This document shows, one piece after another, positions 6,442 through 13,747 of a stretch of DNA of 64,000 nucleotides; within the stretch, counting starts at the first letter, position 1; the number at the start of each line of letters is the position of its first letter. The DNA comes from Paenibacillus macquariensis (lineage in GTDB: Bacteria > Bacillota > Bacilli > Paenibacillales > Paenibacillaceae). Under the pieces are notes generated by a model. That model did no database searches. It was not told where the DNA came from and worked only from the letters and a program-made list of their open reading frames with translations. The position numbers and the translations under genes are program-made. The stretch spans positions 310,001-374,000 of the forward strand of contig NZ_FTNK01000003.1 in NCBI RefSeq assembly GCF_900156375.1, written 5' to 3'.

Positions 6442-6834
6442 ATGGCAACAACTTATGATCCGATGGACCTGACGGTGACCATTGGTGGGATATATATTAC
6501 TGGATTCTCAGAAGATATGGTGGAATTTGAGAAGGATGAAGATGCGCAGACGGCTAAGGTAGGGTCTCAGGGTGATGTAGTTATGACGAAAGTGAATAAC
6601 CCATTAGGGACACTCACTTTGACATTATTTCCAACAAGTCCGCAGGTGGCATACCTAGACAAGTTAGCACGGACGGGTACTCTTGTGCCTATCTCCATTA
6701 TTTTCAATGGTGAACCTAAAGAGACCATCACAGTTACGCAAGCGTTTGTTAAAAAGCCGGCAACACGTACCTATGGTAATGAAGCAGAAGACCGCCAGTA
6801 TGAAATTCAATGTCTTGACCATGTGGTCGAGTAA
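6442..6834 (+). CDS. Tail tube protein (DUF3277 type)
   Basis: The 130-residue protein starts TTYDPMDLTVTIGGIYITGF and contains VGSQGDVVMTKVNNPLGTLTLTL and TSPQVAYLDKL. This is the DUF3277 pattern of phage tube proteins paired with DUF3383 sheaths. It should form the inner rigid tube driven through the target envelope. It lies 12 bp after the sheath gene, with GGAGAG upstream. Confidence 0.85.
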   Translation: MATTYDPMDLTVTIGGIYITGFSEDMVEFEKDEDAQTAKVGSQGDVVMTKVNNPLGTLTLTLFPTSPQVAYLDKLARTGTLVPISIIFNGEPKETITVTQAFVKKPATRTYGNEAEDRQYEIQCLDHVVE

Positions 6835-6854
6835 ATTAAAGGAGACGATCATTC

Positions 6855-7163
6855 ATGTTTAAACAAAAAAATTATACATCCAAAGCTTTGGAGAAAGAAT
6901 ATATGTTCCAGCATCCGGGAGTGCGTACCGTATCCAAAATCAAGGATGCAGCGATGAACAAACACGGCGTCGTTCTGGAGGAACGTCTAGCCGAAGAAGT
7001 GCTAAAGCATGTCGTTGTTAATCCTAAATTGAAAATTGATGATTTCTCGAACTATAAAGAATACACCGAAGTCATCAATGCGGCCTATGCATTCATCTCC
7101 GGACAAGACGAGGATGGTGAATCGGATGACCATCAGCAAGGCGGAAGCTCGCAGGAAAGCTAA
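6855..7163 (+). CDS. Tail assembly chaperone
   Basis: The 102-residue protein between tube and tape measure has the size and place of gpG-type chaperones, which coat the tape measure during assembly. Its acidic, low-complexity end (GQDEDGESDDHQQGGSSQES) overlaps a second ORF in another frame. It starts behind GGAGACGATC. The sequence itself has few fixed motifs, so the call depends on gene order. Confidence 0.65.
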   Translation: MFKQKNYTSKALEKEYMFQHPGVRTVSKIKDAAMNKHGVVLEERLAEEVLKHVVVNPKLKIDDFSNYKEYTEVINAAYAFISGQDEDGESDDHQQGGSSQES

Positions 7164-7314
7164 AGAAAATTGGTTCATGTGGCGGCTCATGTTATCTGAC
7201 ATGAAGATTTCGTACAGTGATCTGGATAAGATGGACAATGACGATCTTGCAGAAGCCAATGCAGCCTTGGATATTTATATGGAGCATCAAAAAAAGGAAA
7301 TGAATAAGAAATGA
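7126..7314 (+). CDS. Overlapping second chaperone ORF (gpT-like extension)
   Basis: This 62-residue frame (MTISKAEARRKAKENWFMWRLM...) overlaps the chaperone by 38 nt in the +1 frame. Phage chaperone genes often yield a longer fusion by frameshifting, and +1 or -2 would join these two. The +1 frame is open from about 7033, so the slip would fall between there and 7160. I see no classical slippery heptamer. Independent start at ATG 7126 (weak GAGG upstream) is equally possible. Confidence 0.6.
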   Translation: MTISKAEARRKAKENWFMWRLMLSDMKISYSDLDKMDNDDLAEANAALDIYMEHQKKEMNKK

Positions 7315-7340
7315 GTGCCCAATTTGGGTGCTCTTTCTTT
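7313..7340 (+). terminator. Hairpin with T tract before the tape measure gene
   Basis: GAGTGCCC-AATTT-GGGTGCTC followed by TTTCTTT forms an 8-bp stem with two G-U pairs. It overlaps the previous stop codon and lies 18 bp before the tape measure start. It may act as a partial terminator that lowers downstream expression. Confidence 0.6.
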
Positions 7341-7357
7341 CATGTGAGGTGGTTTAT

Positions 7358-9517
7358 TTGAGTGAAGGAATCATCGGTAATCGTACGTATGTGATAGACA
7401 TCAAAGTTATTAATATTGGAATCGAAGCTGCTGAAAAAGAGACGATGAAGTTAACGGATCTAGTCAAAAAACTAAACGTTGTTGGTAATGCTATATCCAT
7501 AGGAAAGAAAGCAATAGCCGCAGCGGATGAATATTCGAATGCGATGACGACGATTCAACAAGCAACTGGTGCTACAAACGAACAGATGAAGGCCACCGAG
7601 GTTGTTGCTAATAATTTGTACAAAGATAATTTTGGGAAGTCGTGGGAAGATCTAGGGAGTGCTATATCAACAACGATGCAGATCACGAAGCAGACCGGGA
7701 TCGACTTACAGAATACAACAAAGAATGCTTTGTTATTAAAGGACGCTTTTGGTTATAGTGTCACAGAATCTGTTAAAACAGCAGATACGATGATGCAAAC
7801 TTTCGGCGTTACTTCAGAACAATCCATGGGACTTTTAGCACAAGGAGCGCAAAGTGGACTGGATCGATCAGGCAAGCTTGTGGAGACGGCTAATCAATAC
7901 TCTAAGCCGTTTCAGGAATTGGGATTCACTGCTAATGAAATGTTCGATACTTTAGCCGCTGGGTCGAATAATGGTGCACTTAGTCTAGATACGGTGGGTG
8001 CCGCTATTGGACAATTCAGTACTCTTTCTACGAATGGATCTGATGCAACGAGAAAGGCATTCGAATCTCTCGGTCTGAATGCAGATCAAATGATCAGTAC
8101 TTTTACTGCTGGTGGGCCTAAGGCTAAGGAATCATTCTCAGGAATTATGCAGATGCTTTCAAAGATTGAAGATCCTGTGAAACGGAATTCAATAGGTGTG
8201 GCTCTGATGGGGGATCAATTCAAAAGCCTAGATGCACCTATTATTGCTGCGATGGGGACAGCTCGAAGTCAGTTTGATATGACGAAGGACACGATGGAGA
8301 AGATGAATAATACGAATTTTGATTCACCCGGAGAAGCACTCGAAACGATAGGGAGGCAGATTGAGACAGGGTTTCTTATCCCTCTGGGATTGCTACTTGT
8401 ACCCCTGTTAGAATTTGCTTCTGAAGTTGTGGGATTCTTTATTGATCATCTTGATGTTCTGGTACCCGCTCTTGGCGCTGTCGCACTAGTGCTTATGGTG
8501 GCCATGGCTCCAGCTATGTGGGCTTCAGCGGTAGCTGGGTGGGCAATGATAGCTCCACTCCTTCCTATTATAGGATTAGCATTACTCATAGGTGCTGCAA
8601 TGGCTGGTGTTATCCTGATTTTTAAAAATTGGGGAACTATTGGACCTTGGCTGTCTGCAATTTGGACGACATTTGTAGCGTTCACCATGTCCATATTCAG
8701 TTCGATTATTACTTTTTTTGTAACGTGGGGATTAGCAATATGGGGGGCGATCACAGGTTCAATTAGTTGGATTGTAACACTGGTATCTACCTATTGGAAT
8801 CAGATCTGGTTGTCTACAACTGTAGTGTTTACGGCAATTTGGACAACAATAACAACAATTTGGACTACTATTGTCACCAGTGTGACGACGTTTGTAACTA
8901 ATATCTTTAACACTATTTCCGGTATATGGGATCAAATTTCGACCATATCATCTAATTTATGGACTAATATTTCTGAAGGAATTGTTGGGATGTGGGAAGG
9001 GATAAAGGGAGGTTTTGTAACAGGAATCAATTGGATTATTGGGAAAATAAACAGCATGATTGAAAAAATCAATAGTGCGCTGAGTATTGATCTTCCGGAT
9101 TGGTTGGGAGGACCTCTTAATATCAACATCCCTACAATTCCTACTATTCCTAAAGGGTCGGCTTCTACAGGTGCTATTACAGGAGGAGTTGGTGGTCCTG
9201 CTGTTGATGGTAGACATGCTCTAGGTTTAGCTAACGTCCCTTTTGATGGTTATATTGCTGAACTCCATAAGGGTGAAAGAGTCATGACTGCTGCGGAGAA
9301 CAAAGCTTATTCATCCTCAGATCCAGCAAGAAACTTTCCTGCTAGAGTAGCATCAAGTAATGGTGGAGTATCCATTAATGTTACTGTCCCAGTCACCGTA
9401 GAAGGTGGCTCAGGTACGCTGCCAAGTGCACAGAATATGGGCGTTGTTGTTGCCCAAGAAGTTCAAAAAATATTGGAAAGTGTACTACGTCGTAACGGAT
9501 TGGGGGCGATGGGATAA
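7358..9517 (+). CDS. Tail tape measure protein
   Basis: The 719-residue protein sets tail length. The N-terminal part has the TP901-type core (AADEYSNAMTTIQQATGATNEQM...LAAGSNNGALSLDTVGAAIGQFSTLS). The middle (about residues 340-500) has several hydrophobic, Trp/Thr-rich stretches that can insert in membranes. The C-terminal part has GELHKGERVMTAAENKAY-like residues typical of these proteins. I start it at TTG 7358, five bases after GAGGTGG; the frame to 7328 runs through the hairpin. Its length predicts a short tail. The next start codon overlaps its stop. Confidence 0.9.
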   Translation: MSEGIIGNRTYVIDIKVINIGIEAAEKETMKLTDLVKKLNVVGNAISIGKKAIAAADEYSNAMTTIQQATGATNEQMKATEVVANNLYKDNFGKSWEDLGSAISTTMQITKQTGIDLQNTTKNALLLKDAFGYSVTESVKTADTMMQTFGVTSEQSMGLLAQGAQSGLDRSGKLVETANQYSKPFQELGFTANEMFDTLAAGSNNGALSLDTVGAAIGQFSTLSTNGSDATRKAFESLGLNADQMISTFTAGGPKAKESFSGIMQMLSKIEDPVKRNSIGVALMGDQFKSLDAPIIAAMGTARSQFDMTKDTMEKMNNTNFDSPGEALETIGRQIETGFLIPLGLLLVPLLEFASEVVGFFIDHLDVLVPALGAVALVLMVAMAPAMWASAVAGWAMIAPLLPIIGLALLIGAAMAGVILIFKNWGTIGPWLSAIWTTFVAFTMSIFSSIITFFVTWGLAIWGAITGSISWIVTLVSTYWNQIWLSTTVVFTAIWTTITTIWTTIVTSVTTFVTNIFNTISGIWDQISTISSNLWTNISEGIVGMWEGIKGGFVTGINWIIGKINSMIEKINSALSIDLPDWLGGPLNINIPTIPTIPKGSASTGAITGGVGGPAVDGRHALGLANVPFDGYIAELHKGERVMTAAENKAYSSSDPARNFPARVASSNGGVSINVTVPVTVEGGSGTLPSAQNMGVVVAQEVQKILESVLRRNGLGAMG

Positions 9518-10071
9518 TGGCATTACTCAACGGTCATTACATTCTAGTAGAAGATGAGAGCCCGAGTTATGAAGTAGAAATCACGGATCAACCCGTGGAT
9601 AGGGATATCGATCTTAGCGACCATGTTCAGCGTAAAGCCAGGACACTTTCGATTAGCGGCGTTATTGTTGGTGATAATGCGGTCAGTATAAGGGCGATGA
9701 TTGTGAAGGCTCAGGATCAAGGTGAGATAGTTCAGTTTTCGGGTCGAACCACTTTTAGAGGATTAATCTCAGGATTCTCTCCTAAGCATGATCATACAAT
9801 AATGAATGGTTTCGCGTTTACTTTGAGCATGAAGGAAGTTCGGATTGCCGGTTCATCTTATGTTAAGGTTCCTCTTCCTGCACCCATTAAAGCACAAGTC
9901 GCCAAGGCTGCGAACGCTGGAGTTAAGCAACCTCTTAGCAAAAAGAATAGTACGACTAAGGGGAGTAATAGTAACTCGAATACGGTAAAGACGCCTTCGA
10001 AGAAGACGATAAAGCCAAAGGTGCCGAAATCCACACATAAGAGGGGAACTCAGTGGGAAATGCCGATGTAG
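9517..10071 (+). CDS. Dit/baseplate-type tail protein with basic tail
   Basis: The start overlaps the tape measure stop (TAATG), so translation is coupled. Residues 1-120 (DRDIDLSDHVQRKARTLSISGVIVGD...FRGLISGFSPKHDHTIMNGFAFTLSMKEV) look like the N-terminal barrel of Dit-like or LysM-associated baseplate proteins that bind the tube end. Residues 125-184 are a Lys/Ser/Thr/Asn-rich tail of low complexity. It would connect the tube to the baseplate hub. Confidence 0.65.
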   Translation: MALLNGHYILVEDESPSYEVEITDQPVDRDIDLSDHVQRKARTLSISGVIVGDNAVSIRAMIVKAQDQGEIVQFSGRTTFRGLISGFSPKHDHTIMNGFAFTLSMKEVRIAGSSYVKVPLPAPIKAQVAKAANAGVKQPLSKKNSTTKGSNSNSNTVKTPSKKTIKPKVPKSTHKRGTQWEMPM

Positions 10072-10087
10072 GGGAGGGTGAGGATGT

Positions 10088-10414
10088 ATGAATTATATTG
10101 ATATTGAAAAGAATCTTATTCCATATCGGTTTGATGTTTCACTTGCAGACGAGGTGTTTTCCTTTGAAGTGAATTACAACGAGGATTATGATTTCTTTAC
10201 AGTCGATTTAGAACGAGATGGGGAAATATTAATTGTAGGAGAGAAGCTGATCTATGCGATGTCCCTCTTTTATGACGTCATGGATCATCGTTTCCCTAAA
10301 GTCTCGATCATCCCATACGATGAATCTGAGAACAGTATAGATGTGACATGGGAAACACTCTCTGAGAGTGTTTTTTTATATGTCATTGAAAATGGGGAGG
10401 AAGAGGATGGTTAA
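10088..10414 (+). CDS. Baseplate plug-type protein
   Basis: The 108-residue acidic protein has IPYRFDVSLADEVFSFEVNYNEDYDFFTVDLERDGEIL, the pattern of small phage baseplate plug proteins (DUF6983 type) encoded before the hub gene. It probably closes the tube at the baseplate before firing. A stem-forming CACTCTCTGAGAGTG occurs near its 3' end. It overlaps the next gene by 8 bases. Confidence 0.6.
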   Translation: MNYIDIEKNLIPYRFDVSLADEVFSFEVNYNEDYDFFTVDLERDGEILIVGEKLIYAMSLFYDVMDHRFPKVSIIPYDESENSIDVTWETLSESVFLYVIENGEEEDG

Positions 10415-11201
10415 CTTTGGGCGAGTGACTGAAATGATTGTCGCCAATCGTAAATTCAGCATGGATGATTTTGCAATGGAAGCTACCATTCCTTTTGATA
10501 ATGATAGTTTGCCCAATGAGAGTGAGATTAAGATTTGGAACTTATCGGATAAGACGCTGAACAACATCAAGTGTGATGCCCTGTTGCAAATGAATGGTGG
10601 TTATCGTGGAGACGTAGGTCTTATGCTTCAGGGCTACATCTCAAAGGTAGAGACACAATGGGATGGTGTGGATAAGGTGACATCTATCTTTGTGTTAGAC
10701 AGTGAGGATAAGAATTACGCTAAGAAAGAAATGAACGAGACGGCATTTGCTAAGAATACATCGGCTAGCTATATCATCAAGCAATTGGCAGAAATTATTA
10801 AGCTACCAATAGCTCAAATGGAGTTGAATGTGGACTACCAGTATAAAGAGGGTTACACAGCCAAGGGGATTGTCATTGAGATCCTTGCTAAGGTGGCGAA
10901 AGATTGTGGCACATCGGCTTTTATTAACAAAGGAAAACTCTACGTGCGAAGTTTGCGTCGTGCAGGGGACAAAGTATTCCGATTATCCAAAGGGACGGGC
11001 TTAATTGGGAAGCCAGAACGATTTGAAGAGGGTGGATTCAAAGGATATAATCTCAAATCACAATTACAGCACCGTATTACAACCGCTTCGGTTATTGAGC
11101 TAGTTACTCCACAATTTGAAGGCCGCTTACATGTTCGGAGTGGTAAGCATCATATGAGTCGCACTGGGGACTTCACTACGGAAATGGAGGCGATCATGTG
11201 A
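10407..11201 (+). CDS. Baseplate hub protein (gp27/gpD-like)
   Basis: The 264-residue protein (MVNFGRVTEMIVANRKFSMDD...) has alternating beta strands, GYISKVETQWDGVDKVTSIFVLDSED, and a mid-region (AKNTSASYIIKQLAEIIKLPI) as found in hub proteins that form a trimeric ring around the spike. The start at 10407 follows GGGGAGG by 6 bases; a longer frame to 10368 overlaps the plug gene heavily. Its stop overlaps the spike start. Confidence 0.7.
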   Translation: MVNFGRVTEMIVANRKFSMDDFAMEATIPFDNDSLPNESEIKIWNLSDKTLNNIKCDALLQMNGGYRGDVGLMLQGYISKVETQWDGVDKVTSIFVLDSEDKNYAKKEMNETAFAKNTSASYIIKQLAEIIKLPIAQMELNVDYQYKEGYTAKGIVIEILAKVAKDCGTSAFINKGKLYVRSLRRAGDKVFRLSKGTGLIGKPERFEEGGFKGYNLKSQLQHRITTASVIELVTPQFEGRLHVRSGKHHMSRTGDFTTEMEAIM

Positions 11202-11584
11202 AAAATGATCCTGCTTCAACATTGTCCCAAGTAATAGCTCAGATGATGGTTCATCAATTGAGTGCAGTTCATGTGGGCTTCCCATGTCGTGTCATTTCAT
11301 TTGATGAAGTCACATGTAAGGCTGATGTGCAGCCGTTGGTCCGAACAGCAGAAAGTGAACCTGCGATGATTCAGAGTGTTCCAACACTTGGGCATAGATT
11401 CAAAGTGAATGAGATAGAACAGGTCTACAGACCATCTCTTAAATCAGGAGATACGGTATATGTTGTGTGTGCTGATCGGGAAATCAAGAATGCTCTGAAT
11501 GGGCAGGTCGCATCCGTAGATACAGAAAGAAGACATGACGTGAATGACGCTGTTATTGTGGGGGTGTTTGCATGCAGTCTTTAA
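11198..11584 (+). CDS. Gp138-type membrane-puncturing spike protein
   Basis: The 128-residue protein has the OB-fold pattern of Gp138-N spike proteins (HVGFPCRVISFDEVTCKADVQPLVR ... GDTVYVVCADREIK). It starts with GTG behind GGAGG and overlaps the hub stop by 4 bases. It should sit at the tip of the tube. It is short: no long beta-helix or metal-binding tip is visible, so the tip must be blunt or come from another gene. Confidence 0.75.
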   Translation: MKNDPASTLSQVIAQMMVHQLSAVHVGFPCRVISFDEVTCKADVQPLVRTAESEPAMIQSVPTLGHRFKVNEIEQVYRPSLKSGDTVYVVCADREIKNALNGQVASVDTERRHDVNDAVIVGVFACSL

Positions 11585-11940
11585 AGTTGAGTGAGACCGG
11601 AGATATTCTAATGAGTACCTCGGGTAATTTACTGATGGTGGAAGGTACAGAGGAGATCTCTCAGTGCTGTCACATTGGAATTGGAACGAATAAGGCCGAA
11701 TGGTTTCTGAACCCGGACATGGGGATTACATTCTCTAAATTTCTGGGCAAACAGATAAATGAGGAAGAGATGCGTGAAGAACTAACACAGGGACTGATGC
11801 AGGAAGAACGAATTCAGTCTGTGGATTTAATCAACTTCACAGTCGAGAAGAACTCCAGGACGCTACTGGTAACGTTTGATGCTACAAGTACAGAGGGAGA
11901 ACGGATACAAGCGAAAGAGGTGAGTATTGGTGCTGGATAG
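11572..11940 (+). CDS. Baseplate wedge protein (gp25/DUF2634-like)
   Basis: The 122-residue protein has LSETGDILMSTSGNLLMVEGTEEISQ and AEWFLNPDMGITFSKFLG, the pattern of gp25/XkdS-type wedge proteins that link sheath and baseplate. It overlaps the spike gene by 13 bases and the baseplate J gene by about 11. Confidence 0.8.
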   Translation: MQSLKLSETGDILMSTSGNLLMVEGTEEISQCCHIGIGTNKAEWFLNPDMGITFSKFLGKQINEEEMREELTQGLMQEERIQSVDLINFTVEKNSRTLLVTFDATSTEGERIQAKEVSIGAG

Positions 11941-13102
11941 AACAGGGTTTAAGCGCAGACGGTTCGAGGACCTTTTTGCAGAAATGAATGATAAGGCTAA
12001 AGAGACATTTGGGGATAAAGTGAATACTTCCGAAAGATCACCGTTAGGCATTATTCTACGTATCTTTGCATGGTTTCTCTCAAAGTTATGGGTCACAGCA
12101 GAGGATGTATACAACAGTAGTTATATCAATAGTGCAGAAGGCAGTAGCTTGGATCGATTGGGACCTCATGTGGGCATCACTCGGGTCTTAGATCAATATG
12201 CTAGAGGTTCTGTTCAATTGATGGGAGCAGCGGGTCACACGTTGGTACAAGGATTTCGTGTCGCAACAGAAGCGAAAGTCTACTTCGATACAACGCAAGA
12301 TATAACGCTTGATAGCAACGGCATAGCAACAGTTCCTATTGAAGCTGTAGAACCAGGTCAGGGTGGTAATGTATCTGTTGGTTCGATTATCGTCATTGTG
12401 AATCCAACCCCAGATGTTACGGGAGTGACCAATGCAGTACCAACCACAGGTGGACGAGAGAAAATGACAGACTCGGAATTTCGAGATTTATTTACTCAGT
12501 CGGTTGCGGGTGGAGGTGCGGCTTCGATTGACGCCCTAATTGGTGCTTTACTCAGAATTAGTACAGTTAGAGCAGCAACGGTTATTCAGAATTTCACTAA
12601 TGAATTGGACACTGCGGGGCGTCCTCCTCATACCTATCAATGTTATGTGCTTGGTGGAGATGATGACGAGATTGCACAAGTTATATTTTCAACCGGAGCG
12701 GGTGGCATCGAGTCTTACGGAGATGTTATGAAGACGGTCTTAGATATTGGTGGGTATGGTCATGAGGTGAAATTCAGTCGAGCGCAAGAAGTGGTCTTAC
12801 AGGTTGTTGTCACTCTTACGACCAATGAACAGTACCCCGCAGATGGGGATGAGCGGATCCGTTCAGCTATTGTTCGTTACATCGGTGGAGAAGATGGCGG
12901 TAGTTACTACAATGGACTATCGATGGGCGCACCTGCTGTATACAACAAGTTGGTCAGTGCAGTAGATCAGATTGAAGGTATAGAGGATTTTACGTTAAAA
13001 GTGGGTAAAAACGATGTTCTGGAAGAGGCTAACGTTACTTTAGAACGGTATCAAGTCGCGCAGATTAACGCCAAGGACATTGTGGTGAATCGTCATGTTT
13101 AG
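11930..13102 (+). CDS. Baseplate J-like wedge protein
   Basis: The 390-residue protein carries the Baseplate_J signature: an N-terminal helix region with SSLDRLGPHVGITR, a central beta segment (VPIEAVEPGQGGNVSVGSI), then GGREKMTDSEFRDLF. These proteins form the wedges that rearrange to trigger contraction. The start is GTG at 11930, seven bases after GAGGTG. It overlaps the following wedge gene by 8 bases. Confidence 0.9.
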   Translation: MLDRTGFKRRRFEDLFAEMNDKAKETFGDKVNTSERSPLGIILRIFAWFLSKLWVTAEDVYNSSYINSAEGSSLDRLGPHVGITRVLDQYARGSVQLMGAAGHTLVQGFRVATEAKVYFDTTQDITLDSNGIATVPIEAVEPGQGGNVSVGSIIVIVNPTPDVTGVTNAVPTTGGREKMTDSEFRDLFTQSVAGGGAASIDALIGALLRISTVRAATVIQNFTNELDTAGRPPHTYQCYVLGGDDDEIAQVIFSTGAGGIESYGDVMKTVLDIGGYGHEVKFSRAQEVVLQVVVTLTTNEQYPADGDERIRSAIVRYIGGEDGGSYYNGLSMGAPAVYNKLVSAVDQIEGIEDFTLKVGKNDVLEEANVTLERYQVAQINAKDIVVNRHV

Positions 13103-13736
13103 TGTGAAGGACATGATGTCGCGGTTCGCGGATGTGTTCAACAAGAACCCGAACAGTAATATCGGCAAATTAATCGGTATTCTGTACGGTCAGATGGATG
13201 AGTTAAATACTTCTCTTGAGAGGGTTCGTGAGTGGCGGGACATTGATAAAGCTCAAGGGTCGACATTGGATCGTATCGGGCAGAATGTTATTCAACCACG
13301 TGGTGCTGCGACAGATGAAGTGTACAGAGTGCTGTTAAAGTCTAAGATCGCTAGAAATCTATCGAAAACAGACATTAACACGATTATACGAGTACTTGCC
13401 TTGGCTTTGGATTGTGATTATAAAGATATTCAGATTCAAGAAAAGTTCAGTGATCTGCATGATCCGGAACCGGCATCTCTATCATTAATACGAATGCCCA
13501 TGAAAAGACTGAATGAGGTGGGAATGTCACCATTGCAATTTGCGAAGATCATTCAGAAGACAGTAGCCGCTGGCGTTAATGTTGCTCAAATTGAATTGGC
13601 AGGTACATTTCGGTTGTCATCCATTTATGATGGATTACAACAGGATATCTTTGGATTATCTGATCCAGATATGACCGTTGGTGGCACGCTCGGAGAAGTA
13701 TATGTACCAGGCAATGATTACGAATTACCGATATAG
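13095..13736 (+). CDS. Baseplate wedge/tail protein I-like (DUF2612 type)
   Basis: The 213-residue protein has IGKLIGILYGQMDELNTSLERVREWRDIDKAQGSTLDRIGQNV, an opening shared with small wedge proteins that follow baseplate J genes. It links J to the fibre. The C-terminal part (FRLSSIYDGLQQDIFGLSDP) is likely the fibre attachment end. Confidence 0.7.
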   Translation: MFSVKDMMSRFADVFNKNPNSNIGKLIGILYGQMDELNTSLERVREWRDIDKAQGSTLDRIGQNVIQPRGAATDEVYRVLLKSKIARNLSKTDINTIIRVLALALDCDYKDIQIQEKFSDLHDPEPASLSLIRMPMKRLNEVGMSPLQFAKIIQKTVAAGVNVAQIELAGTFRLSSIYDGLQQDIFGLSDPDMTVGGTLGEVYVPGNDYELPI

Positions 13737-13747
13737 GAGGGGTTATC

